A DNA stretch of 64,000 bases from Linanthus parryae (Eukaryota; Streptophyta; Magnoliopsida; Ericales; Polemoniaceae). The first letter of the stretch is position 1. Each line of letters begins with the position of its first letter. Below, piece after piece: positions 10,240 through 21,903 of the stretch. A program made the translations under genes and the position numbers. The stretch is from the NCBI GenBank assembly GCA_023055425.1, contig JALGPY010000005.1:2257501-2321500 (forward strand), read 5' to 3'. A model generated the notes under the pieces. It saw only the letters and a list, made by a program, of their open reading frames with translations, had not been told where the DNA came from and searched no databases.

Positions 10240-12015
10240 ACTGATCGAACAAGTGATGAACGGAACAACTTAAACTTTTATAACACAAACTGAAATATGT
10301 TACAGAGTAGTCAGAGCTACTAACGGTTCCCAACCCAACTATATTACAAACAAAACGACTTGAGACTCGTTTCAAAAGCTATAGACAAGCTAGCACTACG
10401 AACAGCTAAGACAACTCAGGGACCGAACCATCAGCACCGCTATAAGTTGTACCTGTAAAATATAGGGTGAGCTTACTGCAAGATCAATAGAGAACATCAA
10501 GGCAACAGTCCAAGCACGTATTGTTTCATGGTACACGTATCATATCAGCATGTTATCACAATTCAATATAATCATGTTTATGTCATGCATATGTCAAGCT
10601 TTTCTTCGTTTTATTATCTTCATGGAACTTGGGGTGCTCACATGCGCGGTCGCAGCCCGGAGTGAGTCAGCCGCCCTCCGCATACGTACTCTCAACTGGG
10701 AGCGGAGTACCCCACCTGCCATCAAGCCGGCAGTGCTTTTCGTGTTAAGGGATGAGATAATATCTTATTATCTCATCCCTTGATTTATGTAGTTAGTTAT
10801 TATATCTTACGTGAGTTATGGAATCACCCATTATGTCGTTTTTATTTGATTTTCTAGTTTAGCAGATTATACCTTGTATGTAACCACTCTCACGAGTATA
10901 TATATGGACCCCTGGTCTCCATGAACAATAATCATTTATATTTTGCACCAGGCCTCGGGTGCGTTCTGGTTCTTTCACCCAAGTGATGTGCAATCCCTTC
11001 TTGCTAACCCCGTCCATTTATCTTTCCACTTTATTATCAATTTCACATGCAAATCGTGCATGAATAGTACTATCGACAATATCATCATGCTAACAACATA
11101 TCAACAATCCACACAGTTGACATCATGTATCCAGCATAGTCACGAATATCAACAGTATATTCGAATAGCAATTTTCAGCAGCATCTCTGTATGATTCAAA
11201 TACTCAAATAACAGTTTTGACAGCACCTCCACATGAATCATATATCAATTTACAAGTTCACAATAATCAGGCATAACAGTACTAGCAATTTGATAATCAT
11301 AACTAATATATCTAAGCAGCATAACAACTAGCATGTAAACAGGCAATGCAATACGGTAGGGCTATAACGTTGAGATTCCCTACCTCGGTCCGACAAAGCT
11401 GCTAATTGTAGATACAACTTTCTGGATAGACAGATCACAGCCACGTGGCGCAATCCAGCACACCCAGCTGTGCTCCATACACACCGGATAACTACCTATG
11501 TATCCACGAGGGGGCTGCGAGACAGGGCCCTCGCGTACCAACACGGGACTTGTAGGGACTTAGTGGTTTGGAAGCTAGGGTAAGGCCCGTCGCGCGCGCG
11601 CGAACTTTTGTAACTGTTTTGAGAGACTTAATGTCCAAGTCCTATAAATCCGGCTTGACCTCATAACAGTCTCCAATATGTACGATCAGGTGCCTAACGG
11701 TTCCTATATACACGGTTGAACGTGCCGTTACTGGGGCTACCATTAAGCCGTCATTTATGGTGCATTAACCCCCTCACAACGGTCACTTCCCCACTATGTA
11801 GAGGATCGTTAGCCCTCCGTTGCGACAGACCAGTGCAACCCAGCTACACGAGATCTTCCGGACTTACCGAAGCTCTGCCATTAAGCTATCTCTCTCTCTC
11901 TCTCTTACAGTTACCATTGCTTACCCTCACCCTACACACACCTACATCTCTCCGTGTCTTTATTCTCTACTTGAGGAGCACACTTAGATCTCTCCGAGGG
12001 ATTTCAGTGAGTACA
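10240..12015 (+). mobile_element. Large LTR-type repeat (Ty3/Gypsy-like) ending in a 5' LTR
   Basis: A long non-coding stretch of repetitive character ends in TACA at 12015, followed at 12017 by TTTGGTGAACCCGACGTG, a primer-binding-site-like sequence as found after plant Gypsy LTRs. A (CT)n tract at about 11889-11904 lies near the 3' end of the LTR. The left end is not resolved; part of 10240-11340 may belong to another element, and 10745-10975 looks like a nested insertion. The partner LTR is absent from the window. Confidence 0.5.
10747..10781. repeat. Perfect 16-bp inverted repeat with 3-nt loop
   Basis: The arms AAGGGATGAGATAATA and TATTATCTCATCCCTT are exact complements around TCT. The hairpin stands 3 nt after a TGT at the left edge of a nested insertion that has a TATATATATGG stretch about 150 bp downstream. 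It may belong to the 5' end of a short LTR, but the other end of that LTR was not found. Confidence 0.6.
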
Positions 12016-12016
12016 A

Positions 12017-12034
12017 TTTGGTGAACCCGACGTG
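12017..12034 (+). other. Retrotransposon primer-binding site
   Basis: TTTGGTGAACCCGACGTG directly follows the CA-ending LTR. The position and the TGGTG-containing form are those of a tRNA primer site in plant Ty3/Gypsy elements; the tRNA cannot be named with certainty. Confidence 0.55.
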
Positions 12035-12076
12035 AATACCCATCTTCAGAGCTTCAATCCTTCGAAACCTACGGAA

Positions 12077-12172
12077 ATGTCGTCCGACGGAATTATTCGT
12101 GATGGTGACCGGTCCTCTTCCAACGAGGAAACCTCAAGGGACGAATTTTTTGTTTTCTCTAAGAGCAAATGA
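12077..12172 (+). pseudogene. gag start truncated by a MITE
   Basis: An ATG 43 bp after the primer site opens a short acidic reading, MSSDGIIRDGDRSSS and on. It ends at a TGA supplied by the first bases of the inverted-repeat element that begins at 12161. The rest of gag and all of pol are missing; DNA from the SR gene follows instead. It is the last relic of the Gypsy-like element's coding part. Confidence 0.45.
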
Positions 12173-12312
12173 TGTGGATTTGCTCTAACCGTACAACACA
12201 GGACACGTCAGGAGGAAAGAGAATGAGTGTCAGACAAAAGAAAGTGCATTCCAACATGTTCGTGACGTGTCCTGTGATGTATCGATTAGAGCACCATGTC
12301 ATATTTGCTCTT
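12161..12312. mobile_element. MITE with about 50-bp terminal inverted repeats
   Basis: The left end AAGAGCAAATGATGTGG and the right end (reverse complement AAGAGCAAATATGACATGG) match. The inner parts of the arms share GCTCTAA and CACAGGACACGTC. The 152-bp element folds almost completely on itself. No clear target duplication is visible, perhaps because the right flank is a recombination junction with SR-derived DNA, so the superfamily is open. Confidence 0.65.
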
Positions 12313-12331
12313 GGAGCAAGCAATAATTACT

Positions 12332-12740
12332 CCTACATCTGTGCCGCAAACTTAACCCATCAACCCCACAAAACCTCACGTCTCAAATTCGCCATCTACG
12401 CTCTCGGCGAGATCTCGAAAGGTACGACCTTTCTCTGTGTATTGTTACCCGTTGAACTCTACTTCTGCTCTCCGTTTCAAGAAAATCACAGGAGGTTTTA
12501 GTTTATCCGATAGTTTATATACTCGAGTTCTGTTGATTGAATTGTTATATTCGCACTAGTTCAGATGCGTTCATTTGAAATCTATGATTTTGGGTGGCAG
12601 GACGATGAGTAGCCGCTCGAGTAGAACGCTGTATGTCGGCAATCTTCCCGGCGATGTTCATGAGCGGGAAGTTGAAGATCTGTTTTACAAAGTAAGAATC
12701 AATTTGCCTTGTTTAAATTTTCATCTTGAACTATTGTGTA
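12332..12740 (+). pseudogene. Duplicated 5' end of the SR splicing-factor gene, truncated
   Basis: This copies 25575-25945, the 5' UTR, the UTR intron, coding exon 1 and about 50 bp of the next intron of the SR gene. Coding exon 1 reads [19 protein letters not shown] and on, with the RNP2 motif LYVGNLP, and differs from the intact gene by Arg-to-His at residue 19. It stops at the first intron's donor; no further RRM or RS exons follow, so no SR protein can be made. The UTR intron donor (AAAG/GTACGACC) is kept, and the UTR intron acceptor reads GGGTGGCAG. The left junction is 20 bp from a MITE, the right one fades in the intron. Confidence 0.85.
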
Positions 12741-12912
12741 TCATTATAACTAACTATTGTGTTTCATTACAACTAAATATCGCTGCACAAAATTACTTGA
12801 GCTCACTCCCGGAATCCGTCAACTGACATTTTCGAGTTAGAACTCTTCCATATGCATACTTACTGACTAGTATGTACAAACCACTACCACTGCTCGGATT
12901 GTTCTTCACTTT

Positions 12913-15900
12913 CTACAGATGGAAGTCTGCAAACTTGTGCAATACGGATGCATAGTCTGCTCTTGGCGGATTACAGTCAAAGACATATGAAATAGGCCTT
13001 GACGCCACCATCGGCCTAATCCAACTTACGCTATTCGACAACTTCCCAAAGATGGATTCATCAAATGGGAACGACTCTCTTACGGAAAAAGAAGCTCTCC
13101 CTTGCCCACTTCTCCACCTGAATAAATAAATAATTAACACGAATATAAATCATCGCCTGATATATAATGTGTTACACTGTTTCCATGACACAGAGAGTCT
13201 CCTACAAAATGTACATGGACAGTAAGCGAATTTTCCAGACTCTGTAGTTGATTTTCAAATCTTGCGGTTATATGCTCGCAGAAGAAAGCTAAAACTGGGT
13301 CAGATAAGTTTGCTATGCATACAAAATTTCATCATATCAAAATAGGTTCAAGAGAAATGAAAAGAAAAGGTGAAAAAATCGCCTCTTTTCTACATTGGTA
13401 GAGCAGTGATTTGGAATGATGAGTGGGTAACCTAAGCCCGTTTCATGCTAAATGAAACTATCCACATCCTACTTTTTACATTAGTATGCGGTCCTCTTCA
13501 TTTATCAACTCAGTCTAATTATTATCACACTAAATGAATCCATCCACATATCGCCTACTTGTTCAGTGTATGGTCTTTTCATTCATCAACTCAATCTAAA
13601 ATGTGCCTATTTTTCCATCCAACATAAAACAGTATCGCACTAAATGAATCTATCTACATAGCTCCTGCGATAAGATAATAACCTGATTATTTTCTACTGA
13701 GATGAAGTAGTACCTGTAATTGACAAAACCTGATATTATTCATGGTAAGGATCACTTGCATATCAAGAAAGCCATCTGTCAGTATTTGGGTAGCTAGAGA
13801 CTCGAAAAACGTCCGCACAAGAAGTTTCTCCGCCTCATTGTTTTTACCATCCCTGTCAAATTTAAGAGACCACAACACGCACTTGACTTTACTCCAGGGG
13901 ATTAGGTTGCCCCCTGCTCTGGAGTTTATAGTCTGGAAGGGCTGAGAAATGCCCCATAGAACTCGGACATTTGGAGGAGGTGGATTATACTGTATGGAGT
14001 CATCTGATAGGCATGTGGTGGCAATGATTTGCGATGGATCAAAATACTTGGAGAGATGAGAAGATAACTGAAGATCAACATCATCCAATAGAAGCATGAG
14101 CTCATCAGAGGATGTGGGCAACTGTCTTAGAAGTGAAGAATTGTAAACAACGCCATCTTCTGGCAAGCATAAACTCGGCTGGTAAAGCAGTGCTTTTGAT
14201 TGATCCAGTTCATGAGAAAACAAACATGAATCTCCATTTCTACAGCCCTGCAGATGCATTGCTCTATTAGAAACTTTGTAATATGAAAGACACGAAGACA
14301 CAACGAACAAAAATTATAATAATTGTACCAGAAAAAGCAGATGCAATAGTACAACTCTTGTTTTACCATGTATCCAACCATGTAATTAATTGTGAGATAT
14401 GAATCACTAGGCAACGGAGCAGAATCAAATAAATGAACGAATGCCGGAATCTACTCTCAACCAAGACCAAGTAAAACCAGTGTATTTATTCAATCAAAAC
14501 ATGCTATAGGAACCCAATTGACAATGATACCAAACTAAGAATACATCTTATGGCAGAAAGAATAGGTAAGTAGGTAGTTTATACCAGATCTTTCAATCAA
14601 GGGCACAGTTTAATTAAGCATGCTCGTGAAGACACTTTACAAGGATTGATTCTTTCATGTCATTAGTCTCGCTAGTTCTGCTTCAGTAAGGACGGTAAAA
14701 ATCTAGCTATAAGTAACTCTAGGTGCTTCTTGAAGTCATTGTCTTGGTAGAGCACTTTTTTCCGAATTATAAATTTGTCGTGGAAACAATACGCTCTCTC
14801 AAATCTAGACAACTGTAGAGAACACATAAAAATGCCTAATAAGACTGCAAAGGAACAAATTCAAACCCTGAGGATCACTAAACACTAGAGCAGTGCTTAT
14901 TTGACGTCAGACGGCTTTTTCAAAGTTAATTCATTCAAGTTTAGAAGCATGTAATGCCCCTGAAACCTGTTTGTTGTAATGTATACAGGGACAAATTTAG
15001 CAGTTTTAAAATGGTCCTTGAATCTTGCTGTAGATTTGTATGAATACTATCTTGTTAAGTTGTAAAGGTGGTTAAGACAAAATTAGATAAAGTAATCAGT
15101 ACATACCTTCAGAGTAAAGACGAACATGCATAGAGGTTTTTTTGCTTCCAGTGAATGAGAGAACATGCATTCTCTGCCCCAGTGGCAAAGCCCTTCAACA
15201 AAAAATTTGCACACAGGAGTATCCTCTTAACTTTTGTTTTCGGAACAGTGGTTTCCAGCTTAGCTTGGGCAAACATCAATTAATCCTACAGGATCCTAAA
15301 GTTGACGACAGAGTAAACTTCCAGTAACCCAGGCCAACCGTTAACACCTTGCTCAACTCTGAGTTCCTAATTTCAGAATGTTTACATTCTTCAACCCCTG
15401 AAGGACTGCATTAAAGATATGTCTGAAACAGGATCCTGCTTATAGTCCTTCGGAATTGCTTATACGGAATCTTTATCTTTAACTTTTTCATAAAAGGGCA
15501 AGATTCCACGAACAAGCAACTTCTTTCCCCAACAAGAATCAAAATTTCTCTCTAGTGAAGGCCGTTACACGGTCTTTTTCATTTCTTTATATAATGAGAA
15601 CATGCAATACTGCTATCTAGAATCATAACTCATAATGTGTAACCTTAACATGCTCGCAACCAATTACTTGAAACATAACAACAAAGTAATATTCATTAAA
15701 TCCTCTCCCTTGCCATTGTTTCTCACTTCCCCAATCATCTCTCTGCTAGTATTTGATGTGCAGAAATCACAAAGTAGAGTAATATGGCATTTCCCTACTT
15801 CTACTTGGTTATTTGTATGCAAAAAGGACATAGTTCAAAATTTTAGAGCCACGAGAGGAAGCATGCTCTGAGATTCTTAATCCTGGCATATGGTTAATCC

Positions 15901-17422
15901 TCCTGATCTACCATAACTATAATATCATATCTATTAGATTATTAGGGTATGGTATATTACCAAATCCTGAGAAATCTCGTTTTGTTAACTGATCGTTGAA
16001 TTAGTTATAATATAATACCGAAATGCTGCAAATATCCTTTCAAGTAAATTGCAATTATGATTTCCATGTATCCAGATCACCGATATCCAGCAGACCAAAG
16101 TTACTACATGTGTTGGCAGAAGACATCACTTCTACCAAAGAACCATTGTTCAAAAGAGAATTCAATGCATTCTTAAATGTTCAGAATTCAGATAATGCTG
16201 TCTCGTTCGACAAGCTCTAGCCAATCCCTAAAATAAAGAATTACTTTTCATTAACTGCTTGACTAGAAGACTTAGTTTCATGTACTGCGCACACCCATTT
16301 TAATTATACACAAAGTAAACAAGTAATGTCGGCTATTTCTACTAAATGATGATATGAAACAGAAGTAAAGAGCAATGCAAAGATACCTTTAGGGTCGCTG
16401 ATAACTTTAGATCCAGCACAGCAGATCAGAAGCACTTGCTGTCTCAATGACAACCTTAGTATTGCTGGGCACTCAAAGTCTACTAGCTGACTGTAAAAAG
16501 ATCCAAGCACCAACCGGTAAACCTGGCAGTCACATGTACTCTTTTCAAATTTATGATTTTGCAAAGCCTACGCGAATCAGTGCTTTGCTCGCACTTGAAA
16601 TCACACATCTTAGTTTTATACTCAATACTTGAACACATCTATAGATGGATTTCGATCATGGAAATGTCAAAAACTCGTCCAAAACAAGTCTTTTTATTTT
16701 TGTTGAGATCTTCAGCTACAAATCTCCAATTTTGGCATAAAAGACAGATTCTCACCCAATGGAGTTAAATTCAAGGATGCCAAACATAAATTGAAAGCAA
16801 AGGAAATGAATGACCAACAGCTCTATCATCTATACTGTCGTGTTTTGTTCTAATTTAGCATCCTATTCTGATCAACTAGTAAAATTGACAGCTCACCTTT
16901 TCATTCTCAATAAAACAAAGTGTGTCATTCCAATTACAGAACCCAACATGTCTCTGCTAGTCTGCAATTTCTATTTACGGTCATTGATTTCTTACATTCT
17001 TCCAACTTAAACTCATTATCATTTTTTCTCAAACTCCCAAAATTATCAACACATATCTCCACACATGGACTGGATAATTCATAACCACAAAACAGTTCAG
17101 CTACACAATCTAAAATTCAAACTTCGCTTGGAGACTAGGAAGATAACTTTTTTTGTTTTACAGAGATAAAAATATACTAAAATTTAAACGCTTCGTTATC
17201 GAACCTAGCAAGTTTACTTTTTTTAGCAGATTGAAGGAGTGATAGGGAAAGTGAAGAAGGTACCATAGCCAGTTTCGCCGACGATCAATGTGACGCGATC
17301 CTGTATCTTGTCCACGAATTTGTGCCCAGCGACTTGATAGGAAGTTCACGGAACTCCGGCGACGACGATCCGAACGACGGCGCATGCACGGAGTAAGACG
17401 ACGATGACGGAGACGACGCCAT
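12913..17422 (-). pseudogene. DExH helicase with CCCH zinc finger (Arabidopsis DExH8/C3H31-like), internally deleted
   Basis: Surviving exons on the minus strand are four. Exon 1 (17422-17264): MASSPSSSSYSVHAPSFG, then the P-loop region LIVGETG before a GT donor, but with a 1-nt insertion after LPIKS that shifts the frame. A middle exon (16490-16387): ECPAILRLSLRQQVLLICC, the ratchet-domain region of DEAH helicases. An exon (14247-13714, 178 codons, no stop): CCCH finger part CRNGDSCLFSH and a conserved C-terminal domain (NPPPPNVRVLWGISQPF). A last exon (13117-12913) needs a frame shift after ARESFFF. The whole helicase core between motif I and the ratchet domain has no room in the 770 bp between the first two pieces. 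It is a pseudogene made by internal deletion. The family is clear, the naming by Arabidopsis orthologue is from recall. Confidence 0.78.
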
Positions 17423-17985
17423 TGATGAGAATCGCAAACCCTCGCTGTGCTCTCTCTGTGTACTCTCTGACTCAACACTGAGTCACTGACTCGACGCTCG
17501 CTTTTGTACAGAATACACCGGGGATATTTCTACATGTATCTGAAGTGACTCAGTGTTGAGTCAGAGAGTACAGAGAGAGAGCAGAGCGAGGGTTTTCAAT
17601 TCTCTTCAACGACATCTTCTCCGGCATCGGCGTCTTACTCTGTGCATGCGCCGCCGCTCGAATCGTCGTCGCCGGAGGAGTTTCCCGAACTTCCTATCAA
17701 GTCGAGGCACAAAATCGTGGAGAAGATACAGGAGAATCGGGTCACATTGATCGTCGGTGAAACTGGATGTGATACCTTCTTCCCCTCCCCACTCACTTCC
17801 TCTTAAATCTGATAAAAAAAAATTCTTGCTACGCTCGAACACAAAACGTTTGAATTTTAGCTTCTTTTCATCTCTGTAAAAAAAGTGATCTTCCTAGTCT
17901 CCACATGAACTTTGAATTTTAGATTATGTAACAATGTTGTGGTTATGACTTATGAATTATACATTCGATGTGTGAAGTTATGGGT
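17020..17985. repeat. Inverted duplication, arms about 450 bp, spacer 55 bp
   Basis: The arms are about 17020-17489 and 17545-17985, and carry the promoter-proximal leader, exon 1 and part of intron 1 of the helicase gene. At the centre both start with GTGACTCAGTGTTGAGTCAG. Similarity persists in the intron (ATCTCTGTAAAA, TTCCTAGTCTCCA, TTTGAATTTTAGATT). The spacer (17490-17544) has no own feature. Divergence looks in the range of several to perhaps 20 percent by eye. Confidence 0.8.
17609..17771 (+). pseudogene. Second copy of DExH helicase exon 1, inverted
   Basis: It matches exon 1 of the minus-strand pseudogene, in opposite orientation and head to head. Its frame is intact (SYSVHAPPLESSS ... 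VEKIQENRVTLIVGETGC), ending in helicase motif I. The start codon is ACG where the other copy has ATG, and the donor reads G/AT instead of G/GT. No later exon follows, so it cannot make a protein. It preserves the ancestral reading better than the other copy: no frame shift, and one more codon (QENRV against QDRV). Confidence 0.8.
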
Positions 17986-19288
17986 TGGTTATTTTGTGAG
18001 TGAGAAAAATGATATTGAGTTAAATTCGAATAATGTAACAAATCAATTGCCATAAATACCAATTTCAGACTAGAAGAAAAATGTAGGTTTTGTAATTTGA
18101 ATGACACGATTTGTCTTATTGAGAAGGTAAGCTATCAATTGATCATAACAGGATGTCAATCAGAATAAAATGCGCGACAATATAGATGATATAAACCTTT
18201 TGGTCACTTGTTTTCTTTTTTTTGGGGGGGGGGGATTTTTTTTTTAGGGAAACTCGTTTTCTTTGCTTCCTTTGCATGTTTGGCATCCTAGATTTTACCA
18301 CTGGGTGAAAGATTGTCTTTTATTCTAAAATTGGGAATTCGTAGCTGAAGATCTCACCGAAAACAAAAAGACTTATTTTGGGTGTGTTTTTTACATTAGC
18401 AAGATCAAAACCCATCTACAGGTGAATGTGTTAAATTATGCTGAGTATACAACTATTTATATTTTGTTGGATGGATGAAATTTATAATCTAGTTTTAGCT
18501 CATACTTTGAAGATTTTTATTCTATTGCAACTGGTATAAAAAACAATTCACAAATTATATGACATAATAGTATTAGATCTATCTCACATCTAACGATAAA
18601 GATAAGCCAACAATAATCAATGAACAATAAAGTCACGAGCTCCCTTAATATATAGACTAAACAGTTTTGGTTGGACTAATTGACCACGAGATTTTGGGAT
18701 CAAGCCCTAGCATTAGCGTACTGAAGAAAAGTTTAGATCATATAAAATCAATTATATGTGTGCTTTATCTCTATCTACATGCATCATTTGACTCACAACA
18801 AAAGATAATTGTCTGTCTTGTGAGAAATATAAATTAGTGCAAGACCCCTGTAACGACTTTTAGAAGCTTGTGCATTATATGCAAGCCTAGTGGTGTAATC
18901 AAATACACAACATTTTTTAAAAAAATAACGAAATACACAGCTGCTATAATGTACATTCAAATTACAACTTACAATAGAGAGTGTCGGACTATTGATTAAT
19001 AAATTAGGGTTTTAATACAATACCTGGTAAAATGCAATGTTCACCTTCGCCTATCGTATCTCCTTGTGATAATCTCCACCGATTGAGATTTTTTTCTTTT
19101 TGGAAGGAGATTTTTCGTCTTTCGACAATCTGTTGCATTGTTATCCATATAAAGTTTAGTTTGTGTCTTTATAAATCATATCGTACAAATATATTATAAT
19201 AATATTGTGCATAGAGTAACTATTATAATACAAGTACATTGCTTACATGTTGAGAAATGTCATGAACAACGATCTAAACTCTAATGCA
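17986..19288. other. Non-coding AT-rich stretch
   Basis: No gene or element recognised. It contains an 11-G run at about 18224-18234 between T runs. Confidence 0.5.
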
Positions 19289-21245
19289 GAATCATCAAGT
19301 ATTCGGAGCACATTCTGATCTCAGGCAACTTCTTGCAATTAGCTGAGGCTGGCTCACAGGACTTGTAATGACAAATCAACATACACAAACTATGACATAA
19401 ATATTTTTTCTGAAAGTTATATAAACTTCATTACAACTCAGTTACAAAATCATAAAATTGAATATATTCTATCAACCAAGTTATGAGAAATTGTCAATAG
19501 AGAAAGTAATTAGCTTTGCCAAAAGATCATGTAATCAGGAGAATACAATCACACGATGATCCATATAAATGTGATGTGAAACACAGTCAAATTAAATATT
19601 TATGTAATGTTGAGAACTTATATCTAACAAGGATTTTCAGATTGATACATGAGATAATCAAGTTGAAAAACCAATTGTCATTGAGAATTGAGATTTTACC
19701 TAGTAAGATATGTGAAAACGAAGACAGACAGAGTGAGGCGGCCGCTACATGAAATGATTAACCTCGTTATAAAACCCTATTCAAACTCTAATTTTTCTCG
19801 TGTATAAAGCCGACAACCGAATCGGATAGACTCAAAAAGTTTGTCGTGTCATATTTTAATTACTAAGATGTCCTTAAGAGCATCTCCAACCATGTCGCAT
19901 TCCCCTCTACCCCACTCCCCCCACGGGCCCACCAAACACAAACTATGTAGAATCATCGAGTATTCGGAGCACATTCTGATCTCGGGCAATTTCTTGCAAT
20001 TAGCTAAGGCTGGCTCACAAGACTTGTAATGACAAATCAACAAACACAAATGATGACACAAATATATTTTCTGAAAGTTATATACACTTCATTACAACTC
20101 AGTTACAAAATCATAAAATTGAATATATTATATCAACCAAGTTATGAGAAATTGTCAATAGAGAAAGTAATTAGCTTTGCCAAAAGATCATGTAATCGGG
20201 AGAATACAATCACACGATGATCCATATAAATGTGATGTGAAACACAGTCAAATTAAATATTTATGTAATGTTGAGAACTTATATCTAACAAGTATTTTCA
20301 GATTGATACGTGAGATAATCAAGTTGAAAAACCAATTGTCGTTGAGAATTTACCTAGTAAGATATGTGAAAACGAAGACAGAGAGAGTGAGGCGGCCGCT
20401 ACATGAAATGATTAACCTCGTTATAAAACCCTATTCTAACTCTATTTTTTCTCGTGTATATAGCCGACAACCGAATCGGATAGACTCAAAAAGTTTGTCG
20501 TGTCATATTTTAATTACTAAGATGTCATTAAGAGCATCTCAAACCATGTCGCATTTCCCCCTACCCCCTCCCCCCACGGGCCCACCAAACACAAACTATG
20601 TAGAATCATCGAGTATTCGGAGCACATTCTGATCTCGGGCAATTTCTTGCAATTAGCTAAGGCTGGCTCACAAGACTTGTAATGACAAATCAACAAACAC
20701 AAATGACGACACAAATATTTTTTCTGAAAGTTATATAAACTTCATTACAACTCAGTTACAAAATCATAAAATTGAATATATTATATCAACCAAGTTATGA
20801 GAAATTGTCAATAAAGAAAATAATTAGCTTTGCCAAAGATCATGTAATCAACAGAATACAATCACACGATGATCCATATAAATGTGATGTGAAACAAAGT
20901 CAAATTAAATACTTATGTAGTGTTGAGAACGTATATCTAACAAGGATTTTCATATTGATACGTGAGATAATCAAATTGAAAAAACAATTGTTATTGAGAA
21001 TTGAGATTTTACCTAGTAAGATATGTGAAAACGAAGACTGAGAGAGTGAAGCGGCCGCTACATGAAATGATAAACCTCGTTATAAAACCCTATTCTAACT
21101 CTAATTTTTCTCGTTATTATAGCCGACAACCGAATCGGATAGACGCAAAAAGTTTGTCGTGTCATCTTTTAATTACTAAGATGCCCTTAAGAGCATCTCC
21201 AACCATGTCGCATTTCCCCCTCCCCCCTCCCCACGGGCCCACCAA
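19289..21245. repeat. Tandem array, about three units of roughly 655-660 bp
   Basis: The landmark ATTCGGAGCACATTCTGATC recurs at 19301, 19962 and 20615, giving periods of 661 and 653. Each unit contains a NotI-like GCGGCCGC, the phrase CCGACAACCGAATCGGATAG and, at its end, about 70 bp of the left end of a MITE (GAGCATCTCCAACCATG ... CACGGGCCCACCAA). In units 1 and 2 the MITE then stops and the next unit starts; only unit 3 continues into the full MITE. Parallel open frames in the units are shared by duplication and lack any recognised domain. Confidence 0.85.
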
Positions 21246-21900
21246 TCTCTCACCCCCTCCCCCACCCCCAAACTACTACTTATCTTCAACCATTCCCATC
21301 CCCCCACCTGATTATGTTTATTTTTAAAATATATTTAATGATTTAAAATAAATTATTTAGTGATAAAAATAAATCTAAAATAATATTAATATAAATATAT
21401 GTTCAAAAAAATGATTAAAAAATAATAATAATTAAAAAACAACATTTTTGTTAAAAATAACACTTTTATTCCAAAAAATAACGATTACAAGTACAAGAAA
21501 ACTAGTAATTAAACACTATTACAATCGACAACTAGTAGACAACTAAATAAAATAAGGATAATTTATCGTAAATATTTTGTTCAATTATCGAAAAATGTCA
21601 CTTATTTTTTTATAGTAAAAATAATAATTATCACATATTAATCGGAATTAGAACATGTATTATAATAATTAAATAGTATTAAATGTAATTAATATATCCT
21701 AAATTGGATTAATCGGCTATAATTAAGTGTGGAGGGGGAGAGGGATGTTAGGGGGAAATGCACCATAACCATCTCCCACCCATGCCTAAATTCTCCCCCC
21801 ACCTTCCCCCTCCTCTCCCCCCTCATGGTTGGATATGGTCCGTATTTTTATACGATTTCCCCCTCCCCCTCCCCCTCCCCCCTCATGTTTGTAGATGCTC
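21191..21900. mobile_element. PIF/Harbinger-like MITE
   Basis: The left end is GAGCATCTCCAACCATG and the right end, reversed, GAGCATCTACAAACATG. Both are flanked by TAA (21188-21190 and 21901-21903), the 3-bp target duplication typical of PIF/Harbinger elements. C-rich blocks lie just inside both ends, and the 500-bp interior is extremely AT-rich. There is no transposase. Confidence 0.75.
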
Positions 21901-21903
21901 TAA

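Noticed and set aside
17158..17750. Arg-rich open frames on both strands around 17.2-17.75 kb
   Set aside because: They are out-of-frame readings of the two helicase exon 1 copies; the true frames give the motif LIVGETG.
19849..20714. Minus-strand frames with NCKKLPEIRMCSEY, reminiscent of a leucine-rich repeat
   Set aside because: Only one short motif, no repeat series, and ends in non-coding DNA; not enough to call a resistance-gene relic.
19516..21041. Repeated similar open frames of 60-150 codons in the tandem array
   Set aside because: Their similarity follows from the DNA duplication. They have no domain, and lesions differ between units.
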